DNA of 64,000 bases. It comes from RGIG7213 sp045652135 (GTDB lineage Bacteria > Bacillota > Clostridia > Oscillospirales > CAG-272). The stretch's first letter is position 1. Every line of letters begins with the position of its first letter. Below are positions 8,137-17,418 of this stretch, in pieces. A model generated the notes under the pieces. It was not told where the DNA came from. It saw nothing but the letters and a program-made list of their open reading frames with translations, and ran no database searches. A program made the translations under genes and the position numbers. Location of the stretch: positions 10,347 through 74,346 of the forward strand of contig JAZRTS010000055.1 in assembly GCA_045652135.1 (NCBI GenBank). The letters run 5' to 3'.

Positions 8137-8880
8137 TCAATATTCCGTGGTGTCTTTGTAAACACCCAACGGATATATGGGTTTCATTTTTTCTTCAACG
8201 AACTTGAGAGCTTCAACGGGTGAAAGTCCCCAGTTCGTGGGACATGTGGAAAGAATTTCAACGATTGAAAGTCCCTTCTTGTCTATCTGTGCCTGGAAAG
8301 CCTTCTTGATAGCCTTCTTTGTTGCTCTTACGCCCTTGACATCGTTTACGGCAACGCGTTCAGCATAAGCAACACCGTCAAGAGTTGCCATAAGCTCGCA
8401 TACGTGTATGGGGTGTCCCTGAATGTTCTTATCACGTCCGTAGGGTGATGTTGTCGTTACCTGACCGAGCATTGTTGTAGGAGCCATCTGACCGCCGGTC
8501 ATACCGTAGTTTGCGTTGTTGATAAATATAATCGTGATGTTTTCGCCTCTTGCGCCTACGTGTACTGTTTCTGCAGTACCTATTGCCGCCAGGTCACCGT
8601 CGCCCTGATATGTGAATACCACATTGTCGGGGTGTGTGCGCTTAACACCTGTCGCAACTGCGGGAGCACGTCCGTGCGCTGCTTCTATCATATCACATTC
8701 GAAGTAATTATATGCAAATACCGCACATCCAACGGGTGCAACACCTACTGTTTGTCCTTCGATACCGAGCTCGTCGAGGACTTCTGCAACGAGTCTGTGT
8801 ACGATACCGTGCGTACAGCCGGGGCAGTAGTGCATGGGAACATCGGACATTGCGTTGGGCTTCTTAAATACAACCGACAT
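8137..8880 (-). CDS. 2-oxoacid:ferredoxin oxidoreductase, beta subunit (TPP-binding)
   Basis: 247 residues. It carries the thiamine diphosphate site: GDGDLAAIGTAE (GDG...) and, about 30 residues later, NNANYGMTGGQMAPTT. HYCPGCTHGIVHRLV near the N-terminus has the CPGC seen in beta chains that lack their own iron-sulphur domain. It begins 1 nt into the alpha-subunit stop (shared base 8880) and is followed by the gamma gene after 12 nt. Confidence 0.94.
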   Translation of the reverse strand: MSVVFKKPNAMSDVPMHYCPGCTHGIVHRLVAEVLDELGIEGQTVGVAPVGCAVFAYNYFECDMIEAAHGRAPAVATGVKRTHPDNVVFTYQGDGDLAAIGTAETVHVGARGENITIIFINNANYGMTGGQMAPTTMLGQVTTTSPYGRDKNIQGHPIHVCELMATLDGVAYAERVAVNDVKGVRATKKAIKKAFQAQIDKKGLSIVEILSTCPTNWGLSPVEALKFVEEKMKPIYPLGVYKDTTEY

Positions 8881-9938
8881 TATTTGTTACCTCCCATTTC
8901 TTCGATCTTTGCAAGTACGTCTTCAACAGTCATCATAGAACCGCCTGTTCTTCCTAAAAATTCAACGGGACGTGAGCATTCGATTGCAAGCTTAACGTCA
9001 GTTATCATCTGACCCATGTTAAGCTCAACTGTAAGGAACTTGCTTGCTGTTTCGGAAAGTGCCTTGAGTTCCTTTGCGGGGAACGGAGAAAGAGTGATGG
9101 GGCGGAGCATACCGACCTTTATACCCTTTGCTCTTGCCGCTGTTACGGCACTCTTACAGATACGTGAGGTGATACCGTATGCAACAACAACAATGTCTGC
9201 ATCTTCGGTCATAAACTGCTCGCATCTGACTTCGTTTTCGTCTATCTTTTTATATTTCTCATATCTTGCGAGAACTGAGTTTTCAAGTTCTTCGGGGTTG
9301 AGGAAGAGGGATGTAAGAATATTCTTCTTACGCTTACCGCCGTGACCGCAAGCCGCCCAATCCTTTTCGGGGATATCTCTTTTCTTTATTGCATCGAAGT
9401 CAACAGGCTCCATCATCTGACCGAGCGCGCCGTCTGCAAGAATGAGAACGGGAACACGGTACATATCGGCAATGTCGAATGCTTCGCATGTGAGCTCAGC
9501 CATTTCCTGTACGGAAGCGGGAGCAAGCACGAAAAGGTGCATATCGCCGTGGCCGAGAGCCTTTGTTGCCTGGTAATAGTCTGCCTGTGAGGGCTGGATG
9601 CCACCGAGACCGGGGCCGCCTCTCTGTACGTTAAGAATAACGCAGGGAAGATCACATCCGACTATGTAGCTGATACCCTCGCTCTTAAGGCTGATACCGG
9701 GTGATGAAGATGATGTCATACAGCGTGTACCGGAAGCGGCGGCGCCGTAGATCATGTTAATAGCCGAAACCTCGGATTCTGCCTGAAGACAAAGACCGCC
9801 TACCTTCGGCATTCTCTTTGCCATATACTCGGCAATTTCCGTCTGGGGGGTTATGGGATAACCGAAATAATGAAGACAGCCTGCTTTTATAGCGGCCTCG
9901 GCAATAGCTTCATTACCTTTCATAAGTACCTTTGCCAT
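8880..9938 (-). CDS. vorB: 2-oxoacid:ferredoxin oxidoreductase, alpha subunit (VorB-like)
   Basis: 352 residues. It has the pyrimidine-binding domain of the TPP enzyme, with GYPITPQTEIAEYMA near the N-terminus, SESEVSAI-type AESEVSAINMIYGAAASG, and NVQRGGPGLGGIQPSQADYYQ. This order and length match chains annotated as 3-methyl-2-oxobutanoate dehydrogenase subunit VorB. The enzyme would allow ferredoxin-linked oxidation of branched-chain 2-oxoacids or, in reverse, their reductive synthesis. Substrate specificity is inferred from similarity only. Confidence 0.92.
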   Translation of the reverse strand: MAKVLMKGNEAIAEAAIKAGCLHYFGYPITPQTEIAEYMAKRMPKVGGLCLQAESEVSAINMIYGAAASGTRCMTSSSSPGISLKSEGISYIVGCDLPCVILNVQRGGPGLGGIQPSQADYYQATKALGHGDMHLFVLAPASVQEMAELTCEAFDIADMYRVPVLILADGALGQMMEPVDFDAIKKRDIPEKDWAACGHGGKRKKNILTSLFLNPEELENSVLARYEKYKKIDENEVRCEQFMTEDADIVVVAYGITSRICKSAVTAARAKGIKVGMLRPITLSPFPAKELKALSETASKFLTVELNMGQMITDVKLAIECSRPVEFLGRTGGSMMTVEDVLAKIEEMGGNK

Positions 9939-9940
9939 AC

Positions 9941-10171
9941 TTAAGCCTCCTGTTCCTTTTCTACGTCTTTTTCAACCGTGATCACAGCATCGGGACACAT
10001 AGTTGCACACATCGCACATGCGATGCAGGAAGCCATGTCCGTAACTTGCGCAGGGTGATAACCCTTTGCATTGAGCACGGAGGTGTCGAGAGATACGATT
10101 TTTTTAGGGCATGCCACAACACAAAGTCCGCAGCCCTTACACCTTTCGGTGTTGAAGGTTACTCTGTTCAT
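9941..10171 (-). CDS. 4Fe-4S ferredoxin-type delta subunit of the oxidoreductase
   Basis: 76 residues with two complete 4Fe-4S motifs: CKGCGLCVVACPKK (about residues 10-23) and CIACAMCATMCPD (about residues 47-59). It lies 2 nt upstream of the alpha-subunit start in the VOR operon, so it most likely passes electrons from the TPP active site to free ferredoxin. Confidence 0.94.
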   Translation of the reverse strand: MNRVTFNTERCKGCGLCVVACPKKIVSLDTSVLNAKGYHPAQVTDMASCIACAMCATMCPDAVITVEKDVEKEQEA

Positions 10172-10179
10172 AATTCCTC

Positions 10180-10839
10180 CTAAAATAACTTTTTCGTTAT
10201 ATTTTTCATTTTGAACACCCCGTCTGATGAAAATGGAATTTCATCTGTAACGGAGGTGAATTTTATATTCAGACCGGACAGGGCAGAAAAGTCTTCCGCG
10301 TAAGCAAAAGAATCCTCAATATCCTCTTTCCGAGTGAATTTTCCAAGATTTGAATTGTTGACGAAGCAGGTGCATTTCAGCCTGCTTTTTTGCTCTATTT
10401 CCTGCATTATTATGTAGGCGTCATCGGGGGTTTCGGTTATCGGACGGTACATATTTATGACGTATATCATCTCATATCCGAAGTCGGTTATCTCCTTGTT
10501 GAAAAAACCGAGTGCGGTAGCGCCGAGACCGTCTCCGCCAACGTCAAGAATACACGTTTCACCGCGCTTTACTTTCTCAAAAACCGAATACACTTCTGCT
10601 GGGATTGAAGGAATGTCAACGTTGGAATTTGCAAATTCGGGAGCGATAACTTGCACGCCGTGGCTTTTCATAAGCTCCTCGGAATCCTTTGAACGAAAGT
10701 AAGGATTGACCGTGTCAAAGTCAACCACCGTAACCTTTTCGCCGCGTTCGGCAAGTGAAAGTGCGATATTGACTGCAATGTTCGTTTTCCCGGAGCCGAA
10801 ATGCCCCGTAATTATGAGAAGCTTTGAAGAAAAATTCAT
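10180..10839 (-). CDS. P-loop ATPase of the ParA/CobQ-like (SIMIBI) class
   Basis: 219 residues. It has a P-loop GHFGSGKTN (about residues 11-19) and VTVVDFDTVNPYFRS with the switch Asp. It then has CILDVGGDGLGATALG, a Walker-B-like segment. These features place it in the SIMIBI ATPases. It is the first gene of the VOR operon, 8 nt before the ferredoxin gene. Proteins of this type often sit next to ferredoxin oxidoreductases in Firmicutes, which suggests a maturation or cofactor role, but the function is unknown. The frame opens with a GTG at 10848; ATG 10839, preceded by GGTGA, is the better start. Confidence 0.78.
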   Translation of the reverse strand: MNFSSKLLIITGHFGSGKTNIAVNIALSLAERGEKVTVVDFDTVNPYFRSKDSEELMKSHGVQVIAPEFANSNVDIPSIPAEVYSVFEKVKRGETCILDVGGDGLGATALGFFNKEITDFGYEMIYVINMYRPITETPDDAYIIMQEIEQKSRLKCTCFVNNSNLGKFTRKEDIEDSFAYAEDFSALSGLNIKFTSVTDEIPFSSDGVFKMKNITKKLF

Positions 10840-10871
10840 AAAAATCACCGCAAACTATCAAATTATCAATC

Positions 10872-10901
10872 ATTATATCATAATATGCGTATTTTTTTCA
10901 A
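10872..10901 (-). promoter_or_regulatory. Sigma-A promoter of the ATPase-VOR-ispDF operon
   Basis: On the minus strand, TTGAAA (10901-10896), an 18-nt spacer and TATAAT (10877-10872), about 33 nt upstream of ATG 10839. It is the only clear promoter before seven tightly packed genes. Confidence 0.8.
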
Positions 10902-11057
10902 TGATAAAATTTCCACATCTATTAACTTTTTGTAAATTTTGTGTTTGATGCGAGATTGAAACACAATGATAAGTGTCCGCATTATCAATCAATGATTTAC
11001 TTTCTTAATTTATTATAAAATAGTTTATGATTTATTGAAGAATTTGATTTGTACGTA

Positions 11058-11066
11058 TGCTATGAT
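11058..11066 (+). promoter_or_regulatory. Possible extended -10 promoter of cdaA
   Basis: TGCTATGAT (11058-11066) fits an extended -10 (TGnTATnnT) about 30 nt upstream of the cdaA start. No -35 stands out at 16-18 nt; TTGAAG is 20 nt away. Several TATAAT-like strings are nearby, so the exact promoter is uncertain. Confidence 0.42.
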
Positions 11067-11096
11067 ATAGAGTAATATAATAATAGGGGGGATAGT

Positions 11097-11966
11097 ATGT
11101 CCGGATTTTTCGAGGGTGTGGGCAACGTACTTTCAGATTTTGGCTCACAAATAAAGTCCATGGGTATAATTGACTATATTGACATCGTAATTGTTGCTTT
11201 TTTGCTTTATCAGCTTTACAAATTTATCAGGGACAGACGCGCAGGCAAGCTTGCGGCGGGCGTTTTATTTTTGGCGCTCATTTTTATTGTAAGTGAATTT
11301 GCCCAGATGCATGCGCTTCGCTTCCTCTTGTCCAATATATTTCAGGTCGGTATCGTATCAATAATCGTGCTTTTTCAGCCTGAGCTCCGTTCGGCACTTG
11401 AAAAGGTGGGCGGTGAACCGCTTAAGAGCTTGCGTAACATAGGTGAGCAGAAAGGCAACGCAGAGCTTTCCGCAGCCATAACCGGTATATGCGATGCTGT
11501 ATGCGATATGTCGAAAACAAAAACGGGCGCTCTTATTGTAATTGAAAGAACGACTAAGCTCGGAGATATCGTAAAAACGGGTACGGTAGTGAATGCTAAC
11601 ATAAGTGCACTCCTCATCAAGAATATATTTTTTAAAAATTCACCGCTTCACGATGGTGCGGCAATAATCACCGGCACAAGACTTCATGCGGCAGGGTGCT
11701 ATTTGCCTCTTACGACGAGTATGGAGGTAGATGCTGCTCTCGGTACGCGTCACAGAGCCGCTATCGGTATGAGCGAAAACAGCGATGCGATCATAATTTC
11801 GGTAAGTGAAGAAACGGGTACTATATCCATTGCTTTGAACGGTCAGTTGATGCGTAATTTCGATTACCGTTCGCTTTACAATCAGCTTACATCGTTGCTT
11901 GCGGCGCCTAAAAAGACTATACAGGCACCCAAAGCGATCAGAGGAAAAAAGAAGAAATCTGAGTAA
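11097..11966 (+). CDS. cdaA: Membrane diadenylate cyclase CdaA
   Basis: 289 residues. It makes c-di-AMP from two ATP at the membrane. Three N-terminal membrane segments (about residues 23-44, 50-69 and 74-94) precede a DAC (DisA_N) domain. The domain has the two catalytic motifs: DGA in SPLHDGAAIITG (about residue 187) and RHR in GTRHRAAIGMSE (about residue 220). A lysine-rich tail ends the protein. GGGGGGA precedes the ATG. cdaR follows after 1 nt, the usual Firmicutes arrangement; glmM, the common third gene, is not present. Confidence 0.96.
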   Translation: MSGFFEGVGNVLSDFGSQIKSMGIIDYIDIVIVAFLLYQLYKFIRDRRAGKLAAGVLFLALIFIVSEFAQMHALRFLLSNIFQVGIVSIIVLFQPELRSALEKVGGEPLKSLRNIGEQKGNAELSAAITGICDAVCDMSKTKTGALIVIERTTKLGDIVKTGTVVNANISALLIKNIFFKNSPLHDGAAIITGTRLHAAGCYLPLTTSMEVDAALGTRHRAAIGMSENSDAIIISVSEETGTISIALNGQLMRNFDYRSLYNQLTSLLAAPKKTIQAPKAIRGKKKKSE

Positions 11967-11967
11967 T

Positions 11968-13275
11968 ATGGTGGATAAAATGACAGAAAACGAAAACGTT
12001 ACAGAAGAATACACCGAGAATGAGGCTGTAAAGCCGAAATCGGGCAAGAAAGAAAAAATAATCAGCTTGGCAGCAAAGGTGCTTGCGGTCGTCGTTGCGT
12101 TCTTTATATGGTTTTATGCCGTAGGAACGGACAGCCGTTTGCAGGAAAGAAACGTAAACGGAAATCTTATAGACATTGTGGGAGTGGAAAGCGGTTTTTC
12201 CGTTATCTACGGAAATGGAGAAACGGCGGACGTTGCGGTAAAGGGACGTTATTCTGATGTCATAAATCTTGATACCGATGATATCGAAGTATACGTTGAT
12301 GCAACCGATATAACCGAAGCGGGCCAGTATACGCTTCCGGTGACTGTCAAGGTCGATAACGGTATCACTCTTTTAAGCGTGTATCCCGAACAGATAACGG
12401 TATATATTTCCGTAAATCAGAAGAAACAGATACCCGTAAAAATAAAGGCTACGGATTACCAGATACCGTCGGGTTGTACGCTCAATTCCGAAATAGTCGG
12501 TACGAACTATATAACGGTCGAGGGGCCCGTTGACGTGCTTGAAAAAATATCTTATGCACAGGCAACCGTATCGCCCGGTGTTATGACGGATTCCGTTACG
12601 ATAGTATCGGCAGTACGTTTGTACACCGCGAACGACGAAGAATTCTCAAGTCCGTATGTAAAATCTTCCGTGAGCGAAATAACCGTAAAGGTGAATGTGC
12701 TTAAAGAAAAAGAAATACCGCTTGTCATCAAGACGAAATACGGATATTACAACGAAAAAAATACGGAAATAACAGTCACACCTTCCAGCATTATCATCAG
12801 AGGTGAGTTTGAAGCGGTGGACGCTATAGACCAGATAACCGTGCTTTCGGTTGATGAAACGGCAATAACTGAAGATACCGTTATAAAAGCTACCGTTACT
12901 TTGCCCGCTGGTATTGAAAATATAAGCGGAACGGAGGGCGTTGAGGTCAATATAAAGCATACAGGTTCAACCGTAAAAAGCATAGCCGTTCCTAAAGAAA
13001 ATATTGTATTCAAAAATCTTCCCGATAATGTCGAATGTGATGTTGTTACATCTACGGTAAAGGTTTACGTGCGTGTAAACAACGACAGTGAGTATTTACA
13101 TACGTTAAATGCTGATAACATATCCGTTACAGTTGACCTTGCGGGAATAACATCATTTGACGGACGCTATAACGTTGAAGCAGACGTTAAGTTGAACATT
13201 CCGCAAAACAACAGCGCATATCTTTTGGAAAACTATTATTTACCTGTGAGCTTCAATGAAAAAACTGCTGATTAA
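11968..13275 (+). CDS. cdaR: YbbR/CdaR-type regulator of diadenylate cyclase
   Basis: 435 residues. It has a short acidic, lysine-containing cytoplasmic start and one membrane segment (about residues 35-53, VLAVVVAFFIWFYAVG). A long extracytoplasmic part is made of repeated beta-rich YbbR domains, seen as recurring TVEGP, VTPSSIIIRG and INVKHTG-like phrases. CdaR proteins bind and modulate CdaA, and the position directly after cdaA supports that role. The start is ATG 11968, 1 nt after cdaA. ATG 11980, preceded by GGTGG at ideal spacing, is an equally good alternative. The 3' end overlaps the next gene by 20 nt. Confidence 0.9.
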   Translation: MVDKMTENENVTEEYTENEAVKPKSGKKEKIISLAAKVLAVVVAFFIWFYAVGTDSRLQERNVNGNLIDIVGVESGFSVIYGNGETADVAVKGRYSDVINLDTDDIEVYVDATDITEAGQYTLPVTVKVDNGITLLSVYPEQITVYISVNQKKQIPVKIKATDYQIPSGCTLNSEIVGTNYITVEGPVDVLEKISYAQATVSPGVMTDSVTIVSAVRLYTANDEEFSSPYVKSSVSEITVKVNVLKEKEIPLVIKTKYGYYNEKNTEITVTPSSIIIRGEFEAVDAIDQITVLSVDETAITEDTVIKATVTLPAGIENISGTEGVEVNIKHTGSTVKSIAVPKENIVFKNLPDNVECDVVTSTVKVYVRVNNDSEYLHTLNADNISVTVDLAGITSFDGRYNVEADVKLNIPQNNSAYLLENYYLPVSFNEKTAD

Positions 13276-14818
13276 AGATATAAAACTTCCGATAACGGCA
13301 TCTGAAAACGAGGCGCTTGACTCTGCGCGAAAGCGCGTCGGAAAAATAAACGGAGGGGTATTTTCCGTTTATAAAAAATCTCTCGATATGAGAAAACGCG
13401 ATAATCCGACGTTCGTTTATTCCGTTCTTGCGGAGTTTGAGGACGGTAAGCTGCCGAAAATAAACGGTGCCGATATTTACGAGGATTCCACTTTTAAGGT
13501 AACGCCGAAAAATAAAAAGCGCGTGTGCGTCGTCGGTTTCGGGCCTGCGGGGATGTTTGCTTCGCTTCTTCTGGCACAGTATGGCTTTGCGCCCGTTGTG
13601 TATGAAAGAGGAGCAAGCGTTGAAGAACGCACACAGAACGTCGAACGCTTTATCTCAGGCGGTGCGCTTGATACAGAATCGAACGTACAGTTCGGTGCAG
13701 GCGGCGCAGGTACGTTTTCAGACGGAAAGCTGTACACGAGGATAAATGATCCCGCTTGTGGATACGTTTTGAAAATGCTTGTGAAGTTCGGCGCACCGGA
13801 AAGTGTGCTGACGCTTGCAAAACCGCATATCGGAACGGATATTTTACGTAATGTTGTAAAGGGAATATCCGATGAGGTCATAAAAAACGGCGGCGATGTC
13901 CACTACCGTACAAGAGTTGATTCCATATCAAACAAAGACGGCGGTGTGTGTGTTAAAACATCTGCCGGAAATGAAGAAATATTCGATGCTGTTATTCTTG
14001 CTGTAGGCCACAGCGCACGTGATACGTACGGTATGCTTATGAAAAAAGGTGTGATACTGACACCTAAGGCGTATTCTGTAGGTGTGAGAGTTGAGCATTT
14101 ACAAAGCGATATAAACCGCGGACTTTACGGCGAGCTTTGTGACAAATATGCAGATATACTTCCGCAGGGAGAATATGCGCTTTCTGACAGAAGCGCAGGG
14201 GGCAGAGGTGCATATACGTTTTGCATGTGTCCGGGAGGAGTAGTTGTTCCGTCATCCTCTGACGGCGAAGAAATATGTACGAACGGAATGAGCTACAGCA
14301 GCCGAAGCGGTCCTTATGCAAATTCTGCTGTTTGTGTGTCTGTTGTTCCCGATGATTACGGAAATACACCCATGGGCGCAATAGAATTTCAACGCAAAAT
14401 CGAAAAAACAGCATTTATAAAAGCAGGCGGTGATTATTCAGCGCCCGTTATGACAGTCGGAGATCTGCTGCATGGTAATCACGGAAGTGAGCCCGCGTAT
14501 ACTCCGTCATATATGAACGGCAAGTATACGCTTTGCGATTTCACGGATATATTACCGTCGTTTATCACGGAAACGCTTAAAGAAGGTTTTTTGTCATTTG
14601 ACAAAAAAATACGAGGCTTTGCCGCGAACAAAACACCGATTACCGCACCGGAAACAAGGACTTCGTCTCCTGTAAGAATAACAAGAGATGAAAGTATGCA
14701 GACACCGTATATGAAAGGTGTTTATCCGTGCGGTGAGGGGGCAGGATATGCAGGCGGTATAACAAGTGCCGCCATTGACGGAATGAGGGCGGCGCGTGCC
14801 GTTATGGAGAATGAATAA
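13256..14818 (+). CDS. FAD-dependent dehydrogenase (COG2509-like)
   Basis: 520 residues. A ~90-residue N-terminal domain is followed by a Rossmann FAD-binding motif VCVVGFGPAGMFASLLLAQ (about residues 89-107) and VVYERG. Further on are NVQFGAGGAGTFSDGKL (about residues 140-156) and a C-terminal GEGAGYAGGITSAAIDG, the second FAD contact. This architecture matches the widespread uncharacterised FAD-dependent dehydrogenases of Firmicutes; the substrate is unknown. It starts inside the end of cdaR (20-nt overlap), which suggests co-expression rather than a shared pathway. Confidence 0.88.
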   Translation: MKKLLIKDIKLPITASENEALDSARKRVGKINGGVFSVYKKSLDMRKRDNPTFVYSVLAEFEDGKLPKINGADIYEDSTFKVTPKNKKRVCVVGFGPAGMFASLLLAQYGFAPVVYERGASVEERTQNVERFISGGALDTESNVQFGAGGAGTFSDGKLYTRINDPACGYVLKMLVKFGAPESVLTLAKPHIGTDILRNVVKGISDEVIKNGGDVHYRTRVDSISNKDGGVCVKTSAGNEEIFDAVILAVGHSARDTYGMLMKKGVILTPKAYSVGVRVEHLQSDINRGLYGELCDKYADILPQGEYALSDRSAGGRGAYTFCMCPGGVVVPSSSDGEEICTNGMSYSSRSGPYANSAVCVSVVPDDYGNTPMGAIEFQRKIEKTAFIKAGGDYSAPVMTVGDLLHGNHGSEPAYTPSYMNGKYTLCDFTDILPSFITETLKEGFLSFDKKIRGFAANKTPITAPETRTSSPVRITRDESMQTPYMKGVYPCGEGAGYAGGITSAAIDGMRAARAVMENE

Positions 14819-14832
14819 AACAGAGGTTATTT

Positions 14833-15285
14833 ATGACAGCAAAATGTACTGTTGTAAGCATAAAAGACGATAAAACGGCAGTTGTGTCCGCAGAAAGAAA
14901 AAGCGCGTGCGCCGAGTGTCACGCAAACGACGGAAAATCGTGCGGCGCATGTGATATTTTCCTCGGTGATGACAAATTTACAGCTGAGGCAGACAATTCA
15001 ATAGGTGCAAAGACAGGCGACACAGTGATGGTCGAATCGCCGTCAGGTTATGTTATAGGTACAGCGGCACTTTTATTTTTGCTGCCGATAGCTGTTGCGG
15101 CTTTGTTTTACGGTGTGGTATACGTTATTTCAAGAGAGTACGCTCCGTTCGGAGCTATTGGCGGAGTGGTATTGTCGTATGCCGTAATATTTGCCATTGA
15201 AAAATTTGCTGAGAAAAAAAGAAATAAGATGAAAATTGTGAAGATCATAAACGAAAAATCGGACGGTATATATGATGCTGAGTAA
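14833..15285 (+). CDS. SoxR-reducing system protein RseC family
   Basis: 150 residues. The N-terminal ~70 residues carry four cysteines in CAECHANDGKSCGAC. Two membrane segments follow (about residues 75-97 and 103-122), then a basic tail. This is the RseC/RnfX plan, a small membrane redox protein linked to Rnf or SoxR reduction in other bacteria. No rnf or rsx genes are in the window, so the partner is unknown. The 3' end overlaps recJ by 14 nt. Confidence 0.82.
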   Translation: MTAKCTVVSIKDDKTAVVSAERKSACAECHANDGKSCGACDIFLGDDKFTAEADNSIGAKTGDTVMVESPSGYVIGTAALLFLLPIAVAALFYGVVYVISREYAPFGAIGGVVLSYAVIFAIEKFAEKKRNKMKIVKIINEKSDGIYDAE

Positions 15286-17404
15286 AAACAGATGGATACT
15301 CAAGGATTTCGATGAGTATGCAGCAGGAGAAATATCAAAAGCACTTAAAATAAAATTACCTACGGCATCACTTCTTTGCGCAAGAGGATATAGTGATACG
15401 GAAAGCGCATCGCATTTTTTGAAAAAAGACTGCGCGGTGCTTTACGATCCGTATCTTATGAAGGATATGGACAAAGGGGTTTTGCGTATACTTTCTGCGG
15501 TTGACAACTGCGAAAAAATAACGGTATACGGAGATTATGACGTTGACGGCATAACAAGCGTGTGTAATCTCTACAGATATATAAAATCCATTGGCGGCGA
15601 CGTTGATTATTATATTCCGAACAGAGGAAACGAGGGCTACGGTCTTAATACCGATGCCGTAAAGAAGCTTATAGAAAACGGAACAAAGCTTATCATAACT
15701 GTCGATACGGGTATTACCGCTGTGAACGAGGTGAAATTTGCATCGCAGTACGGTGTTGACACGGTTGTAACAGACCATCACGAATGCGCGGATACGTTGC
15801 CTTCAGCTGTCGCTGTTATAGATCCCAAGCGCCGTGACTCGGAATATCCGTTCAAGGAGCTTGCTGGTGTCGGTGTTGTTTTCAAAATAATCTGCGCTTG
15901 TGAGCAGTATCTGACGACGGGCAAAACGTATACAGATCCCGACGATATGGAGCTGAATATTTCCGCGATCATTGATGTTTGCAAAAGTTATGCGGATCTG
16001 ACCGCAATAGGAACGATTGCCGATGTTATGCCGCTCGCAGATGAAAACCGTCTTATTGTCAGCTACGGGCTTGACAGACTTTCGAGTACGAAAAATACAG
16101 GACTTAACGCACTTATGACGGCAAGTGGTTCAGAATCCGGGATGAAAAAGGTCACCTCGTCCGTTATCAGTTTCACGATTGCGCCCAGAATCAACGCCGC
16201 AGGCAGAATGGGTTCAGCTGATATTGCCGTGAAGCTCTTGCTTACGGAAAACAAGGAAGAAGCGGAAGAAATTGCGGAAATACTTTGTCAGTCAAATGTG
16301 CAGAGGCAGGGTGAGGAGCTGCATATAATGCAGGAAGCCGAAGAAATAATACGTCGAGAAAATCTTGACAAGAACGAGAAAATACTTGTTCTTCATCACG
16401 ACGGCTGGCACCACGGTGTTATAGGTATTGTGGCATCGAAGCTCACGGAAAAATATAATTTGCCGTGCATACTTATATCGTTTGAAGACGGTGTATCCGA
16501 AGGTAAAGGCTCGGGCAGAAGCATCGACGGCTTTAATCTGCATACAGCACTTTCGGCATGTTCTGATAAGCTTGAAAAATTCGGCGGCCACGCACTTGCC
16601 GCAGGCCTTACCTGTTCAAAGGAAAAATTGCCGGAATTCAGAAAAAAACTTGAAGAATACGCAAAAGAGAATATAAGCGAAGAAGACACGGTAAAGAAAA
16701 TAGAGATAGATTTTGAGTTCAGGGAAGAAGATGCAACGCTTGAGCTTGCAGAGGAACTTTCCCGACTTGAGCCGTACGGCGCATCAAACCCATCGCCTTT
16801 GTTTTTGATGCGTGATTGTACCGTAATGGCGATCAATTCGACTGCCACGAACAAACATTCACGTATCACGCTTGAGAGATACGGTGAGCAGTACCGTTGT
16901 ATGATGTTTGGCAAAGCGCCCGAAGAGCTTGGATTTGCGGAGGGGGACACGACTGATATTGTGTTCAATCTTGGTGTAAACGAGTTCAGAGGCACGAGAA
17001 GCCGTCAGATAATAATAAGAGACATTGAGTTTTCACGTGCGCTTTGTGATGACATCACTTCACAGTATATGCTTTCTGATGATATTGCGGAAAAGAGAAT
17101 ATTTCCCGAAAATAAACATATACCGGATAAAGCAGATTGTGCGGCAGTTTTCAGATATCTGAAAGAGCTTTCACAGGGTGGAAATAACCGCTTGCTCATA
17201 AGCACCGCCGTGCGCAAGCTCGGGGTTGAATACGTAAAGTTCTTGCTTGTAATAAAAATTTTCAAGGATATGGGCTTTATTGATTGCAGCTATAACAGCC
17301 CCGTTGAGCTTTCATTTGATTTGATACCTCAAAAAGAGAAGAAACCGCTTGAAAATAATGAGCTTTTTAAATGGCTCAATGAAATGTGTACATATTCGGT
17401 ATAA
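15272..17404 (+). CDS. recJ: Single-stranded-DNA-specific exonuclease RecJ
   Basis: 710 residues. This 5'-3' ssDNA exonuclease acts in recombination and mismatch repair. The DHH domain shows YGDYDVDGITS (about residues 87-97), VDTGITA and VTDHHECAD. The DHHA1 region shows HHDGWHHGVIGIVASKL and GSGRSIDGFNLHTALSACSDKLEKFGGHALAAGL. An OB domain follows (IVFNLGVNEFRGTRSRQI). About 100 extra C-terminal residues are typical of Clostridia. It starts inside the RseC-like gene at tandem ATGs (15272/15275). Confidence 0.95.
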   Translation: MMLSKNRWILKDFDEYAAGEISKALKIKLPTASLLCARGYSDTESASHFLKKDCAVLYDPYLMKDMDKGVLRILSAVDNCEKITVYGDYDVDGITSVCNLYRYIKSIGGDVDYYIPNRGNEGYGLNTDAVKKLIENGTKLIITVDTGITAVNEVKFASQYGVDTVVTDHHECADTLPSAVAVIDPKRRDSEYPFKELAGVGVVFKIICACEQYLTTGKTYTDPDDMELNISAIIDVCKSYADLTAIGTIADVMPLADENRLIVSYGLDRLSSTKNTGLNALMTASGSESGMKKVTSSVISFTIAPRINAAGRMGSADIAVKLLLTENKEEAEEIAEILCQSNVQRQGEELHIMQEAEEIIRRENLDKNEKILVLHHDGWHHGVIGIVASKLTEKYNLPCILISFEDGVSEGKGSGRSIDGFNLHTALSACSDKLEKFGGHALAAGLTCSKEKLPEFRKKLEEYAKENISEEDTVKKIEIDFEFREEDATLELAEELSRLEPYGASNPSPLFLMRDCTVMAINSTATNKHSRITLERYGEQYRCMMFGKAPEELGFAEGDTTDIVFNLGVNEFRGTRSRQIIIRDIEFSRALCDDITSQYMLSDDIAEKRIFPENKHIPDKADCAAVFRYLKELSQGGNNRLLISTAVRKLGVEYVKFLLVIKIFKDMGFIDCSYNSPVELSFDLIPQKEKKPLENNELFKWLNEMCTYSV

Positions 17405-17418
17405 GAGAGTGTAGTTTT

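Noticed and set aside
8560..9012. 150-codon plus-strand frame across VOR alpha/beta genes
   Set aside because: Antisense shadow; the minus strand encodes clear TPP and pyrimidine-domain motifs.
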